A stretch of 64,000 nucleotides of DNA from Bdellovibrio svalbardensis. GTDB taxonomy: Bacteria; Bdellovibrionota; Bdellovibrionia; Bdellovibrionales; Bdellovibrionaceae. The notes under the pieces were generated by a model. The model saw only the letters and a list, made by a program, of their open reading frames with translations. It ran no database searches and had not been told where the DNA came from. The translations under genes and the position numbers were made by a program. Of the stretch, positions 9,564 to 17,867 are shown in pieces (position 1 is the first letter of the stretch; every line of letters starts with the position of its first letter). The stretch lies in assembly GCF_029531655.1 (NCBI RefSeq), contig NZ_JANRMI010000004.1, positions 310,001-374,000 on the forward strand, given 5' to 3'.

Positions 9564-10034
9564 ATGGAACGAAAGGCTTCAGCCTATTGGCGAGGATCTC
9601 TGCTACGCGGTCGCGGGGACGTCACGACAGCCAGCGGAGTTCTAAAAAATATCCCCTATTCTTTTGCTACTCGTTTTGAAAATGCCCCAGGAACAAATCC
9701 CGAAGAACTCGTCGCTGCAGCTCACGCGAGTTGCTTTTCCATGGCTTTGTCGGGGGCCCTCAACAAAGCGGGCTATGAAGCAAAAGCCTTAGAGGTGTCT
9801 GCCACGGTGACTATTGAAAAAGAGGGCGCCGGATATACTGTGAAGTCCTCGAAGCTGAAGCTGCGGGCGCAGGTTCCCGGAATAGACGCAGCTCTTTTTA
9901 GCACCCTCACCGAAGATGCGAAAAAGAATTGTCCTATTTCAAAATTGCTCAACGCCGAAATTACTTTAGAGGCTCGTTTGGAGGGCTCGCAAACGGTGTC
10001 CCCAAAGCCTAACCAGCAAAGCTCCGCTGTTTAG
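9564..10034 (+). CDS. osmC: OsmC family peroxiredoxin
   Basis: A 156-residue OsmC-type thiol peroxidase that reduces organic hydroperoxides. The two catalytic cysteines are visible: Cys57 in AHASCFSMALS and Cys123 in KNCPISKLL, with the usual NPEELVAAAH before the first. The C-terminal Gln/Asn/Ser-rich tail is a little longer than usual. GAGGAGG lies just before the ATG. The gene converges on the dehydrogenase gene and the two stop codons overlap by four bases (TTAG). Confidence 0.92.
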   Translation: MERKASAYWRGSLLRGRGDVTTASGVLKNIPYSFATRFENAPGTNPEELVAAAHASCFSMALSGALNKAGYEAKALEVSATVTIEKEGAGYTVKSSKLKLRAQVPGIDAALFSTLTEDAKKNCPISKLLNAEITLEARLEGSQTVSPKPNQQSSAV

Positions 10035-10975
10035 TGAGGAATATCGCTCTCTAGATCCATACTGCGATCTCTATTCAGCAGACTGGAACTCTGATCGATG
10101 ATGCCAGCGTTATCGGCGGCTAACTTTCCGAGAGCGCTGAGATCCATCTGCCCCAATCCACGAGCCATGGCGGTGACCACCTGATCATGCACCAAGCTCG
10201 CCATCGGCAAGGGACTTCCCGCATTGGCGGCAGCCTCTTGGGCCAGGCGAATATCCTTGAGTGCCAGAGGCATTCCGAAGCCGTTCTTTTTGTTGTAAGC
10301 CTTCTCGATAATCATCCCACCATAGTTCTTAAACAACGGCGCCGAGAACAACGAGCTGGTCATGGCTTCCAAAAAGATTTTTTGATTGAGCCCGGATTTT
10401 TCCGCCAAAGCCAGGGCTTCAGACAGTATTTGAACATTTGAGACCAGCATGAAATTACCCAGGATTTTCATCAGGTGAGCATGGGCCGGATTTTCGCCGA
10501 CGTGATAAACTTTTTGCGCTAAAGCGGCAAAGACCCTTTTACAACTTCTTAAAACCTGCTCATCGCCTCCAGCCATAACAAACAGCTTTCCAGCCTCTGC
10601 TGATTCTGGTCGACCAAAAACCGGGGCTCCGACCAGAAAGCAATTCACCATTTGATGATCGATATCCATGTGCTCGGCCAACGAGGGACTGATTGTACTC
10701 ATCGAAATATGGATCGTTCCGGGTTCAACATGCTTCAGGAAACCACGATCACCGTAAACCACGCTTTCAACCGCCTTGTCATCTGAGAGCATTGAGATGA
10801 CGATATGACAGTCGTGCAAATCAGCGGGGCTTTCCACAAGCTTTGCCCCTTGGGAGACCAATTCCTTCGCGGCAGCTGGGGTGCGATTGTAGACGCTCAG
10901 TTCAAATCCTGCCTGAAGAATCCTTGCGGCCATTTTTGAACCCATGTGACCGAGTCCCATAAATCCGATTTTCAT
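10031..10975 (-). CDS. NAD(P)-dependent beta-hydroxyacid dehydrogenase family oxidoreductase
   Basis: A 314-residue member of the 3-hydroxyisobutyrate dehydrogenase / glyoxylate-succinic semialdehyde reductase family. The dinucleotide loop GFMGLGHMGS is at residues 4-13. The catalytic Lys170 sits in HLMKILGNF with the family Asn four residues on, and the helical C-terminal domain contains SEALALAEKSGL. The exact substrate cannot be read from the sequence; the length and the MGSKMAARIL start fit the glyoxylate/succinic semialdehyde reductase branch at least as well as HIBADH. An AAGGAGG-like ribosome binding site precedes the ATG. Confidence 0.85.
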   Translation of the reverse strand: MKIGFMGLGHMGSKMAARILQAGFELSVYNRTPAAAKELVSQGAKLVESPADLHDCHIVISMLSDDKAVESVVYGDRGFLKHVEPGTIHISMSTISPSLAEHMDIDHQMVNCFLVGAPVFGRPESAEAGKLFVMAGGDEQVLRSCKRVFAALAQKVYHVGENPAHAHLMKILGNFMLVSNVQILSEALALAEKSGLNQKIFLEAMTSSLFSAPLFKNYGGMIIEKAYNKKNGFGMPLALKDIRLAQEAAANAGSPLPMASLVHDQVVTAMARGLGQMDLSALGKLAADNAGIIDQSSSLLNRDRSMDLESDIPH

Positions 10976-11025
10976 TGCAGCCTCCTTCTCTTTCCCTCTA
11001 GCATATTAACATGATGGGAGATTCT

Positions 11026-11592
11026 ATGTACCAAAGAGCAAACAAAACATGCAGCCATAACCTAAAATGGCATTTGGCTTTAACTTTCTCTTTCGTAATC
11101 TTGACGGGCTGTGCGACTCTTCGTCCAACAAATATTAGTAATGTGCCAACAATCAACGTGGCGAACGTCAAAGTTCCACCACTTAAAAATATTCCGCAAA
11201 AGACCGTCAGTGTGAATATCTTGGACAACCGTGATTCACAATATCGCGAGAATACGGAAGCCCTTCAGCGCGAACTCCGCAGAGCCGTGACCCTTTCCTT
11301 GAAGTCTCAAGGCATTGCCGTGAACTCCACGTCTACGAATGTTCTTTTGATGTCCGTCCAAGACCAACAAGTGGGTGAATACAAAGATGGCTGTGTGAAA
11401 ATGAATGCGATGCTGGCGATTCCACAAGTCGCAAATCTCTACTCCGATGCCACTTCATGCTTTGAGATGAAAAGTCCTGTGAGCGATGTCTCTATGGGCA
11501 GTGACATCAATCAAGCCTACGAAATGGCTTTGAGCACGGTCTTCCAGAATTTAAGTACAAATTTACTCAAATTGACGGCTGTGAAAAAATAA
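11026..11592 (+). CDS. Putative outer-membrane lipoprotein, possibly YajG-like
   Basis: A 188-residue protein with a lipoprotein signal peptide ending VILTGC (Cys29). The mature part contains VSVNILDNRDSQYRENT followed by an amphipathic helix and a beta-rich C-terminal half, a layout that loosely resembles YajG-type lipoproteins. That match is tentative. GGGAG at 11016-11020 stands 5 nt before the ATG at 11026, which decides the start over the two ATGs at 11011 and 11014. It is divergent from the dehydrogenase gene and upstream of ppk2. Confidence 0.75.
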   Translation: MYQRANKTCSHNLKWHLALTFSFVILTGCATLRPTNISNVPTINVANVKVPPLKNIPQKTVSVNILDNRDSQYRENTEALQRELRRAVTLSLKSQGIAVNSTSTNVLLMSVQDQQVGEYKDGCVKMNAMLAIPQVANLYSDATSCFEMKSPVSDVSMGSDINQAYEMALSTVFQNLSTNLLKLTAVKK

Positions 11593-11651
11593 ACTTACCG
11601 CACAAGCGATTTCAAGATTTCAATCTATTTCAATCTAATGGAGGCGATGCC

Positions 11652-12491
11652 GTGACTAAAGAGAAACACTTCTTCTTAGGAAATAAAAGACTCGCCTCCT
11701 TTCCCACCAAGGGTGAGCAATTTGTAAAGCTCAATAACGAAGACCTGGAAACAAAAACTCATCACCTCGGAGAACGCCTCGCCGATCTCCAAGAAGTTCT
11801 CTTCGCAGAGAATAAATATAAAATATTGATCGTCCTGCAGGGTCTCGACACTTCCGGCAAGGATGGCACGGTGAAACATGTTTTTGGAGCGACCAACCCC
11901 CAAGGCGTCCGCGTCGTCTCATTCAAGGCTCCGACTGAACTGGAACAATCCCATGACTATCTTTGGAGAGTTCACAAAGCTCTGCCCGCCAACGGCGAAA
12001 TGGTGATCTTCAACCGCAGTCATTATGAAGATTATGTTGTGCCGAAGGTGCACAAATCTCTTCCGGCGAAAACAACAACTCAAAGACTGAAAGACATATA
12101 TGCCTTTGAGAAAATGCTCACCAATGAAAACACCGTGATTTTTAAGTTCTTTCTGAACATCAGTTTGGATGAACAAGCGCGCCGTTTGCAGCAACGTCTT
12201 GAAAATGACAATAAGCACTGGAAGTTCTCACTCAGTGATTTGACCGAGCGCCGCTATTGGAAAGAGTATCACAAGGCTTATGAGGAAGTGATTCGCGCCA
12301 CGCATAGCAAAGAAAGTCCGTGGGCGATCATTCCCGCAGACAATAAAGGGATCCGCAACTATATCATTTCAAAAATTTTGGTAGATCGATTGGAAAGTCT
12401 TCACCCGAAACTTCCCAAATTTGACTCGAAGGTCATTCGCCAACTTAAGGCCGAAGCCGATCGTATTTTACCTAAGCAAAAGCCCTTGTAA
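11652..12491 (+). CDS. ppk2: Polyphosphate kinase 2 family protein
   Basis: A 279-residue PPK2 enzyme that moves phosphate between inorganic polyphosphate and nucleotides. The P-loop GLDTSGKDG is at residues 64-72, the lid/Walker B-type FNRSHYED at 120-127, and the conserved ERRYWKEYHKAYEE helix follows. Length and motifs suit class I or III; the preferred nucleotide cannot be told. Translation starts at a GTG with GGAGG 7 nt upstream; the nearby ATG at 11647 is out of frame and stops at once. Its stop codon lies inside the loop region of the terminator. Confidence 0.93.
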   Translation: MTKEKHFFLGNKRLASFPTKGEQFVKLNNEDLETKTHHLGERLADLQEVLFAENKYKILIVLQGLDTSGKDGTVKHVFGATNPQGVRVVSFKAPTELEQSHDYLWRVHKALPANGEMVIFNRSHYEDYVVPKVHKSLPAKTTTQRLKDIYAFEKMLTNENTVIFKFFLNISLDEQARRLQQRLENDNKHWKFSLSDLTERRYWKEYHKAYEEVIRATHSKESPWAIIPADNKGIRNYIISKILVDRLESLHPKLPKFDSKVIRQLKAEADRILPKQKPL

Positions 12492-12510
12492 AAAGGGCTT
12501 TTGCTTTTTA
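12474..12510. terminator. Strong terminator overlapping the end of ppk2, probably bidirectional
   Basis: AAGCAAAAGCCCTT (12474-12487) pairs perfectly with AAGGGCTTTTGCTT (12493-12506). A T-run follows on the plus strand and A residues precede it, so it can serve ppk2 and the convergent Rieske/FAD gene. Confidence 0.9.
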
Positions 12511-14112
12511 AGGACTGGGTTCGAAATAGTTGGGCGTAGGTGTATGCTTGCTGTGCAAACGCCGTTCATAGTCCAAAAGAGTTTCCTGAACTTTTTTATT
12601 ATCAAAATGGGTGATGGCGTCTTCGATCAAAAGACTTTCGCGATCTCTTCCCACCGTCAATAAAGCAGCGACACGTTCGTCATCATAGAAAGCCACGGCG
12701 AAATCATTCTTACCTAAATCTCCGAAGACTTCCATGCGATCAAAGTCCCCGCCATTGCCGACATACCCCAAGCTGGTGTCATAGTGCTGTGTCCAGAAGA
12801 ATGGCACCTCCTGGAACTTCACTCCATCACCAAGCATATTCAAAGCAGCAATCTGCCCCTGGCGCTCCGCCACCTCCCAGTGTTCAACACGAATATGCTT
12901 ATTGCTGTGAGGATCGGGCCAGCGCGCAATATCCCCTGCTGCATAAATCCCCGGAACCGAGGTTTCCAGATACTCGTCAACCAGGACACCTTTATCCACT
13001 TTGCATCCTGCTTGCTCTGCCAACAAGGTGTTCGGGCGCACTCCTGCCCCGACGATCACAAAGTCACAGGCGACCGAGGTCTTATCATCCAGCACGATAC
13101 TGCGAGCTCTGATTTCTTTGATTCCGTGGCCCAAGTGAAAATGCACGCCGTGCTCTTCATGCAACTTCTTTAAGTAGCTGCCAACATGAACGCCGACCAC
13201 TTTGATTAGCGGCAAATCTTCCGGAGCGACAATATGCACTTCCAAATTTCTTGCGCGCAAAGCCGCCGCCGCTTCGAGGGCAATAAAGCCTGAACCGATA
13301 AAGGCGACTTTCTGCGCCCAACTAGTGCGGTCGATGATATGACGACAGTCTTTGAGGGAACGAAGCATATAGACATGATCCTGCTCAATGCCGGGAATAG
13401 GCGGCTTCACCGGAGTCCCGCCCGTGGCAATCAAGCATTTATCAAACTTCAAGGAACGGCCATCCGCCAAAAACAAATGCTTACGATGGCCATCAATTTT
13501 CATAACCTTCGCGTTGAGTTCCAATTTAATATCATGCTTGCGATAGAACTCTTGCCCCCATAAGGGGATCCATTCTTCGGGGGCATTTCCTGCAAGATAG
13601 TCCTTTGATAAATTCGTGCGATCGTAAGGAAGTGCCTCATCTTCACTGAGTAAATGAATCGAACCAAGAAAGCCTTTTCGACGAAGCATCACTGCCGCGG
13701 CGGTTCCGGCAGCCCCACCGCCGACAATCACAAACTGTTGTTTTTCAGTTCCAGCTCGAGGTTCCACAGCCGCTTTTCTTTTACCGGTCACAAAAACTTT
13801 GTCATCACGGACTTCGATGCTCCAGCAAGATACGGGAGTCAGTGCCGGTGCTTTCAGAGCCTCCCCGGTTTTTAAGCTAAACACCGCGTGATGCCACGGA
13901 CAGTGAACTGTCTCCCCTGTGATCAGCCCTTCATTCAAAGGACCACCGTAGTGAGTGCAATGGGCGCCTATGGCATAAAACTGATCTTCAATTTTACTTA
14001 AGAGAATGGCCTTATCACCAACATGCCCAAGTATACTTTCGCCTTCGGCAATGAGTTCAACCGATACGCCTTTGGAAAAATCAGGTCCTGAGACTTCCGC
14101 ACTGATGGCCAT
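12508..14112 (-). CDS. Rieske [2Fe-2S]-FAD/NAD(P)H pyridine nucleotide-disulphide reductase fusion (AIFM3-like)
   Basis: A 534-residue fusion. The N-terminal Rieske domain binds a 2Fe-2S cluster through Cys52, His54, Cys71 and His74 (HCTHYGG and HCPWHH). A ferredoxin-reductase-like flavoprotein follows, with the FAD loop VIVGGGAAGTAA at about 128-139, the NAD loop VAFIGSGFIALEAA further on, and the second FAD motif GIYAAGDIARWP. The same order is found in AIFM3-type proteins. It probably moves electrons from NAD(P)H through FAD to the cluster; the acceptor is unknown. AGGAGG is 5-6 nt before the ATG at 14112, which is preferred to the longer frame. Confidence 0.9.
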   Translation of the reverse strand: MAISAEVSGPDFSKGVSVELIAEGESILGHVGDKAILLSKIEDQFYAIGAHCTHYGGPLNEGLITGETVHCPWHHAVFSLKTGEALKAPALTPVSCWSIEVRDDKVFVTGKRKAAVEPRAGTEKQQFVIVGGGAAGTAAAVMLRRKGFLGSIHLLSEDEALPYDRTNLSKDYLAGNAPEEWIPLWGQEFYRKHDIKLELNAKVMKIDGHRKHLFLADGRSLKFDKCLIATGGTPVKPPIPGIEQDHVYMLRSLKDCRHIIDRTSWAQKVAFIGSGFIALEAAAALRARNLEVHIVAPEDLPLIKVVGVHVGSYLKKLHEEHGVHFHLGHGIKEIRARSIVLDDKTSVACDFVIVGAGVRPNTLLAEQAGCKVDKGVLVDEYLETSVPGIYAAGDIARWPDPHSNKHIRVEHWEVAERQGQIAALNMLGDGVKFQEVPFFWTQHYDTSLGYVGNGGDFDRMEVFGDLGKNDFAVAFYDDERVAALLTVGRDRESLLIEDAITHFDNKKVQETLLDYERRLHSKHTPTPNYFEPSP

Positions 14113-14363
14113 AGTGACCTCCTCAAAGTAGACCAATCTTTTGAATAGACAGAAACATTCTAGTTTTTTTCCGCGACAGACTGCAGGACTGGCAAAGAGT
14201 TGTGCATAAAAACATCACTTCACCAGACCTAGAGCCAGAGGACTTCGTCTCACTTTGAGAATGAAAAAATCTCGGCAAAGAATCCTCAATCTTAGTTCCT
14301 CATATTCCGAAATGAAGAGGTACATCTATATATTAGTATCCAAAGCCAACCCGGAGGCTGACG

Positions 14364-15473
14364 TTGAAACAGTGGGTAAAAAAACTTGTCGACCAACTTG
14401 ATATGGACTGGGGCTCATCAAATGGAGCGAAAAAGCCAGAAGGCCCTGTTTTATCTGAAGAGCGCGCCACCATCGTGTATATGTTGGATATCTACAATAA
14501 AAACCTCTTTGAGATTCCGAAACATCAAGTGCGTAAAGTCCGCGCTAAAATTGACACCTTTGCCAAAGACATTGTCCATGCGCAAAACCAGGAATCATTG
14601 AACGACACTCTTTTTGAGCTTCGTCAGTTTTTTTCAAGCTACCGCATTGATGAGTACTCTTTTGTGCAAAACACCATTGATGATTTCAAACGAATCATCT
14701 GGGAGTTCGCTGATCATTTGAGCGAAGAGGTCAATTCCGAAACCTACGCGCAAAGCGATATGGATAAGAGTTTGGCACAGCTGCGTGAAGCGGTGGAATC
14801 AAATTCAGTGGAAGAACTGCGCGCGAAGTCCCGCGAATTTATTGATTTGTATTTAAAAAGCCAAACGACTTCCAATGAACGCCGATCAAAACGCATGGAA
14901 ACGGTTAAAAAGAATCTTTCCAGCGTCAAACGTCAGCTCATGGAAGCCAATCAAACGATGCGCCGTGATCACCTCACCGGGGCTCACAATCGCCGTAGTT
15001 ACGACGAGCAAATCAAGCGCTACTTGCAACTGAATGAACTCGATAAAGACCCTATCACCTTGGTGATGCTCGATATCGACTTCTTTAAAAAGATCAACGA
15101 CAACTACGGCCATGATATTGGCGACTTTATCTTGCAAGAGGCTGTGCGCATGCTGCAGGAAAGCTTCTCTCGCGAAGAGGACTTCATTGCCCGTTTAGGC
15201 GGTGAAGAGTTCGCGGTGATCCTACCCGGCTGCGATGCCAAAGCGGCTTCTAAGATTGTCGACGATGCGATGGCAAAAATCCGCAAGGAAGTCTTCATCC
15301 ACGGTGATCACCAGATTCGCTTTACTGTCTCTATGGGTATCGCTCAATTGATCCCTGGGGAAACTGCGGATACCTGGTATAAAAGAGCCGACGGCGCCCT
15401 CTATGAGTCGAAGTCCACAGGTCGCAACAAATACACAATTGCCGGCCCTACTGCGACCAAGAAAGTGGCCTGA
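14364..15473 (+). CDS. Diguanylate cyclase with GGEEF active site
   Basis: A 369-residue cytoplasmic protein. The C-terminal GGDEF domain has the active-site GGEEF at residues 279-283 and an RxxD inhibitory site (REED) exactly five residues before it, so it should make cyclic di-GMP from GTP with product inhibition. DHLTGAHNRRSYDE and MLDIDFFKKINDNYGH are also standard. The N-terminal 190 residues are mostly helical with a predicted coiled coil (about 120-200) and match no sensor domain I recognise. Start is a TTG with GGAGG 6 nt upstream. Cyclic di-GMP controls gliding and prey invasion in Bdellovibrio; which process this one serves is not known. Confidence 0.92.
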   Translation: MKQWVKKLVDQLDMDWGSSNGAKKPEGPVLSEERATIVYMLDIYNKNLFEIPKHQVRKVRAKIDTFAKDIVHAQNQESLNDTLFELRQFFSSYRIDEYSFVQNTIDDFKRIIWEFADHLSEEVNSETYAQSDMDKSLAQLREAVESNSVEELRAKSREFIDLYLKSQTTSNERRSKRMETVKKNLSSVKRQLMEANQTMRRDHLTGAHNRRSYDEQIKRYLQLNELDKDPITLVMLDIDFFKKINDNYGHDIGDFILQEAVRMLQESFSREEDFIARLGGEEFAVILPGCDAKAASKIVDDAMAKIRKEVFIHGDHQIRFTVSMGIAQLIPGETADTWYKRADGALYESKSTGRNKYTIAGPTATKKVA

Positions 15474-15514
15474 TCAACTTATAGACAGGCGTCTAAGGAT
15501 AGATAGTGACTACA

Positions 15515-15545
15515 AAAGCTTGGACACCCGTCCGGGCTTTTTTTA
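15515..15545 (+). terminator. Rho-independent terminator after the diguanylate cyclase
   Basis: AAAGCTTGGAC (15515-15525) pairs with GTCCGGGCTTT (15530-15540), 11 bp with two G-T pairs, a 4-nt loop ACCC, and a T tract. Confidence 0.88.
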
Positions 15546-15641
15546 TGTTTAAAAGAATCTAGACAGTCATGGCGTTTTTTCAGACGAGGGCCATTTAAAG
15601 ACAGTCTCAAGGTGGTCCACTCGTTGCTCTAGTGATAGAGC

Positions 15642-16562
15642 ATGAAGACAAACGTAAAAGTAGCCAACATTTTTATCGCCCTTCTACTCACCTCTTCCTC
15701 ATTCACCGCACCGGCGCAGGACATCAAGGACAAAGACATCGTGATTGCGATCATCGATACAGGGGCGGAAGTCACTCATCCGTTGATCAAGGAAAATATC
15801 TGGGAAAACCCGCGCGAAATTATTAACGGCATCGATGATGACGGCAATGGATTTGTCGACGACGTCCATGGATGGAATTTTGTTGCTCATAACAATGAGC
15901 TCACCGACAACAACGGGCATGGAACTCACATTGCCGGAATCATTCAACAGCGCACTCAAAATGCCCATGTGAAATACATGATCCTTAAATATTATGACAG
16001 TGGCAAAACCGGCGAGGACAATGTCAGCGCAACGGTGAAGGCTATTCAGTATGCAACAAAAATGAAAGTAGATATTATCAACTACTCCGGCGGTGGTTAT
16101 GACCGCAACCCTACGGAAGAAAAAGCTATTCGCGAAGCCCAAAAGCAGGGAATACTTTTTGTTGCAGCTGCCGGGAATGGCGGCTTGAACACGGACACCT
16201 TTGGCTACTACCCTGCCAGCTATAAAGTGAGCAATATCATTTCTGTGGCGGCTATGGATTCTCAAAAGCGTCTTATTGCCAGCAGCAACTACGGCTCCAG
16301 CTCCGTCGACATTGCGGCTCCGGGTAAACGTATTCTGTCGTCATTGCCAGGGGGACAATACGGCTATATGACCGGGACCTCGCAAGCCACTGCATGGGTG
16401 ACTGGTTTGGCGGCAAATCTCATGCTGCAAAAGAAAACCTATGTTCCCGAAGAGATAAAGCGCCAACTGGAAGTTCAAGGCACTCGAGATTTATCTTTGG
16501 CGAACAAGACAAAATCTCAGGTGCGCATTTCCGCTTTACAAGAATCGGTCCCCAGCCTATAA
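15642..16562 (+). CDS. Secreted subtilisin-like (S8) serine protease without prodomain
   Basis: A 306-residue secreted subtilase. A signal peptide (about 1-26, ending PAQ) leads straight into the catalytic domain. The triad is Asp39 in IAIIDTGAEV, His93 in NGHGTHIAG and Ser247 in MTGTSQATAW, with the oxyanion-hole Asn179 in AAAGNGG. There is no room for an I9 prodomain between signal and catalytic core, which is unusual for a secreted subtilase. GIDDDGNGFVDDVHGWNF is typical of a bacterial subtilase group with a calcium-binding loop. A methyltransferase gene follows after 7 nt. Confidence 0.92.
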   Translation: MKTNVKVANIFIALLLTSSSFTAPAQDIKDKDIVIAIIDTGAEVTHPLIKENIWENPREIINGIDDDGNGFVDDVHGWNFVAHNNELTDNNGHGTHIAGIIQQRTQNAHVKYMILKYYDSGKTGEDNVSATVKAIQYATKMKVDIINYSGGGYDRNPTEEKAIREAQKQGILFVAAAGNGGLNTDTFGYYPASYKVSNIISVAAMDSQKRLIASSNYGSSSVDIAAPGKRILSSLPGGQYGYMTGTSQATAWVTGLAANLMLQKKTYVPEEIKRQLEVQGTRDLSLANKTKSQVRISALQESVPSL

Positions 16563-16569
16563 AACAGAC

Positions 16570-17256
16570 TTGAGCCTTCTCAAGTTTGACCCCACGGGGC
16601 CCTTTCCTTTAGTCACCTACGATGAATGCAGCTATCAAGAAGCGCAAGAGCACTCTGTTGAAATAGACAACTGGTTGGGATTTCAAACCGCGGACGTCGA
16701 AAAAAAACTCCTCACCTCGCAGGACTACAACGTTCAAGCAGACAAAGATATTCCTGTGCAGTGCTGGCGCGGACTTCCCGTTCAGGCATTGCAGACTCCT
16801 TACTCTGAGATTCGCTGGATCTTAAACCTACTCAATTTAAAGCCCCAGGAAACCATTGTGGATCTTGGCTGTGGTTATGGGCGCATGGCCTTTGTTGTGG
16901 GAAGACATTATCCTGATAACAAATTCGTTGGCTATGAACTGGTTGCTGAACGAGTCGCAGAGGGCAATCGCATTCTTCGGAATTTCAATTATCCAAATGC
17001 CAAAATTCTGACTCAGGATTTAACCGCTCCCGATTTTATTCCTGAAAAGGCTGAACATTATTTCTTATTCGATTTCGGAAGCGCCCCAGCCATCGACAAA
17101 ACTTTGGACGATCTTAAAAGAATCGCTCGCGGTCGCTCGATTAACATTGTCGCTCGCGGCCGCTACATTCGACATCGAATCTATCAAGCTCATCCGTGGC
17201 TTTCATCAATCAATGAGCCGCAGGTTCACGAGACATTTACTATCTTTACTTCCTAA
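16570..17256 (+). CDS. Class I SAM-dependent methyltransferase
   Basis: A 228-residue protein with a Rossmann methyltransferase domain. Motif I is VDLGCGYGRMAFVVG, followed by the motif II acidic residue in FVGYELVAERVAEGN and a DF-type motif (FLFDFGSAP). The DOT1-like run around EGNRILRNF suggests a protein or small-molecule methylase, but the substrate is unknown. The 90-residue N-terminal extension is not recognised. The start is uncertain: the frame opens with a TTG 7 nt after the protease stop and no ribosome binding site is visible, so it may be translationally coupled. Confidence 0.75.
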   Translation: MSLLKFDPTGPFPLVTYDECSYQEAQEHSVEIDNWLGFQTADVEKKLLTSQDYNVQADKDIPVQCWRGLPVQALQTPYSEIRWILNLLNLKPQETIVDLGCGYGRMAFVVGRHYPDNKFVGYELVAERVAEGNRILRNFNYPNAKILTQDLTAPDFIPEKAEHYFLFDFGSAPAIDKTLDDLKRIARGRSINIVARGRYIRHRIYQAHPWLSSINEPQVHETFTIFTS

Positions 17257-17326
17257 GCGTTGTTTTCCAGCACAATGAACTCACGCTGACTTGAAGATCC
17301 CTGAGGATTCTCGCGATAATAACCCC

Positions 17327-17728
17327 ATGGATGTAAATGGCGTGGGCGGAATCTTTATAAAGGCAAAAAATCCCGAAAAACTTTATACGTGGTATGAGAA
17401 GAATCTGGGTTTACAGCGCGACGACAAGGGTGGATTTATCATCCCGGTCGAAAGATTATTGCCCGACTATACGCTCGTCAGTTTTTTGCCCGTGGATACG
17501 TCTTACTTTTCCCCCTCGCAGGCTCCGTGCATGTTGAACTTTCAGGTGAATGACCTCGCCCCGGTGCTAACGAAGCTTGCCGAAAATGGAGTGCGCATCG
17601 AAGATCATCTTTCCGAAAGTGAATATGGAAAGTTTGCTTGGGTCTTTGATCCCGAGGGAAACAAAATTGAATTCTGGGAGCCACGGCCACTCTTCTATAA
17701 CCCAATTGACATTGGTGAACCCGACTGA
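17327..17728 (+). CDS. VOC superfamily (glyoxalase/bleomycin resistance-like) protein
   Basis: A 133-residue single-module VOC protein. It has the two beta-alpha-beta-beta-beta halves, beginning GGIFIKAKNPEKLYTWYEKNLGL and ending with the FAWVFDPEGNKIEFWEP strand that supplies a Glu metal ligand. VOC proteins include glyoxalases, dioxygenases and drug-binding proteins, so no reaction is assigned. The ATG at 17327 gives a normal VOC N-terminus; a TTG at 17291 would add 12 residues and neither has a strong ribosome binding site. Confidence 0.82.
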   Translation: MDVNGVGGIFIKAKNPEKLYTWYEKNLGLQRDDKGGFIIPVERLLPDYTLVSFLPVDTSYFSPSQAPCMLNFQVNDLAPVLTKLAENGVRIEDHLSESEYGKFAWVFDPEGNKIEFWEPRPLFYNPIDIGEPD

Positions 17729-17840
17729 ACATTTTTTTGACAGCCCGGTAAAAGACTCTCGGGCGAACCGTCAAAACTCCCTCAGGGTTCTCTCTGTCGC
17801 CACACCTTCGATCTGACTGCTTAAATTTAAGGAACCACTT

Positions 17841-17860
17841 GGCAAAGCATTTGCTTTGCC
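17841..17860 (+). promoter_or_regulatory. Hairpin directly upstream of the papain-like protease start
   Basis: GGCAAAGC (17841-17848) and GCTTTGCC (17853-17860) form a perfect 8-bp stem with an ATTT loop, ending 7 nt before the ATG. The only Shine-Dalgarno-like string, AAGGAA at 17829-17834, lies before the hairpin and 33 nt from the ATG. Folding would bring it to an effective 13 nt. Confidence 0.45.
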
Positions 17861-17867
17861 TCAGTCC

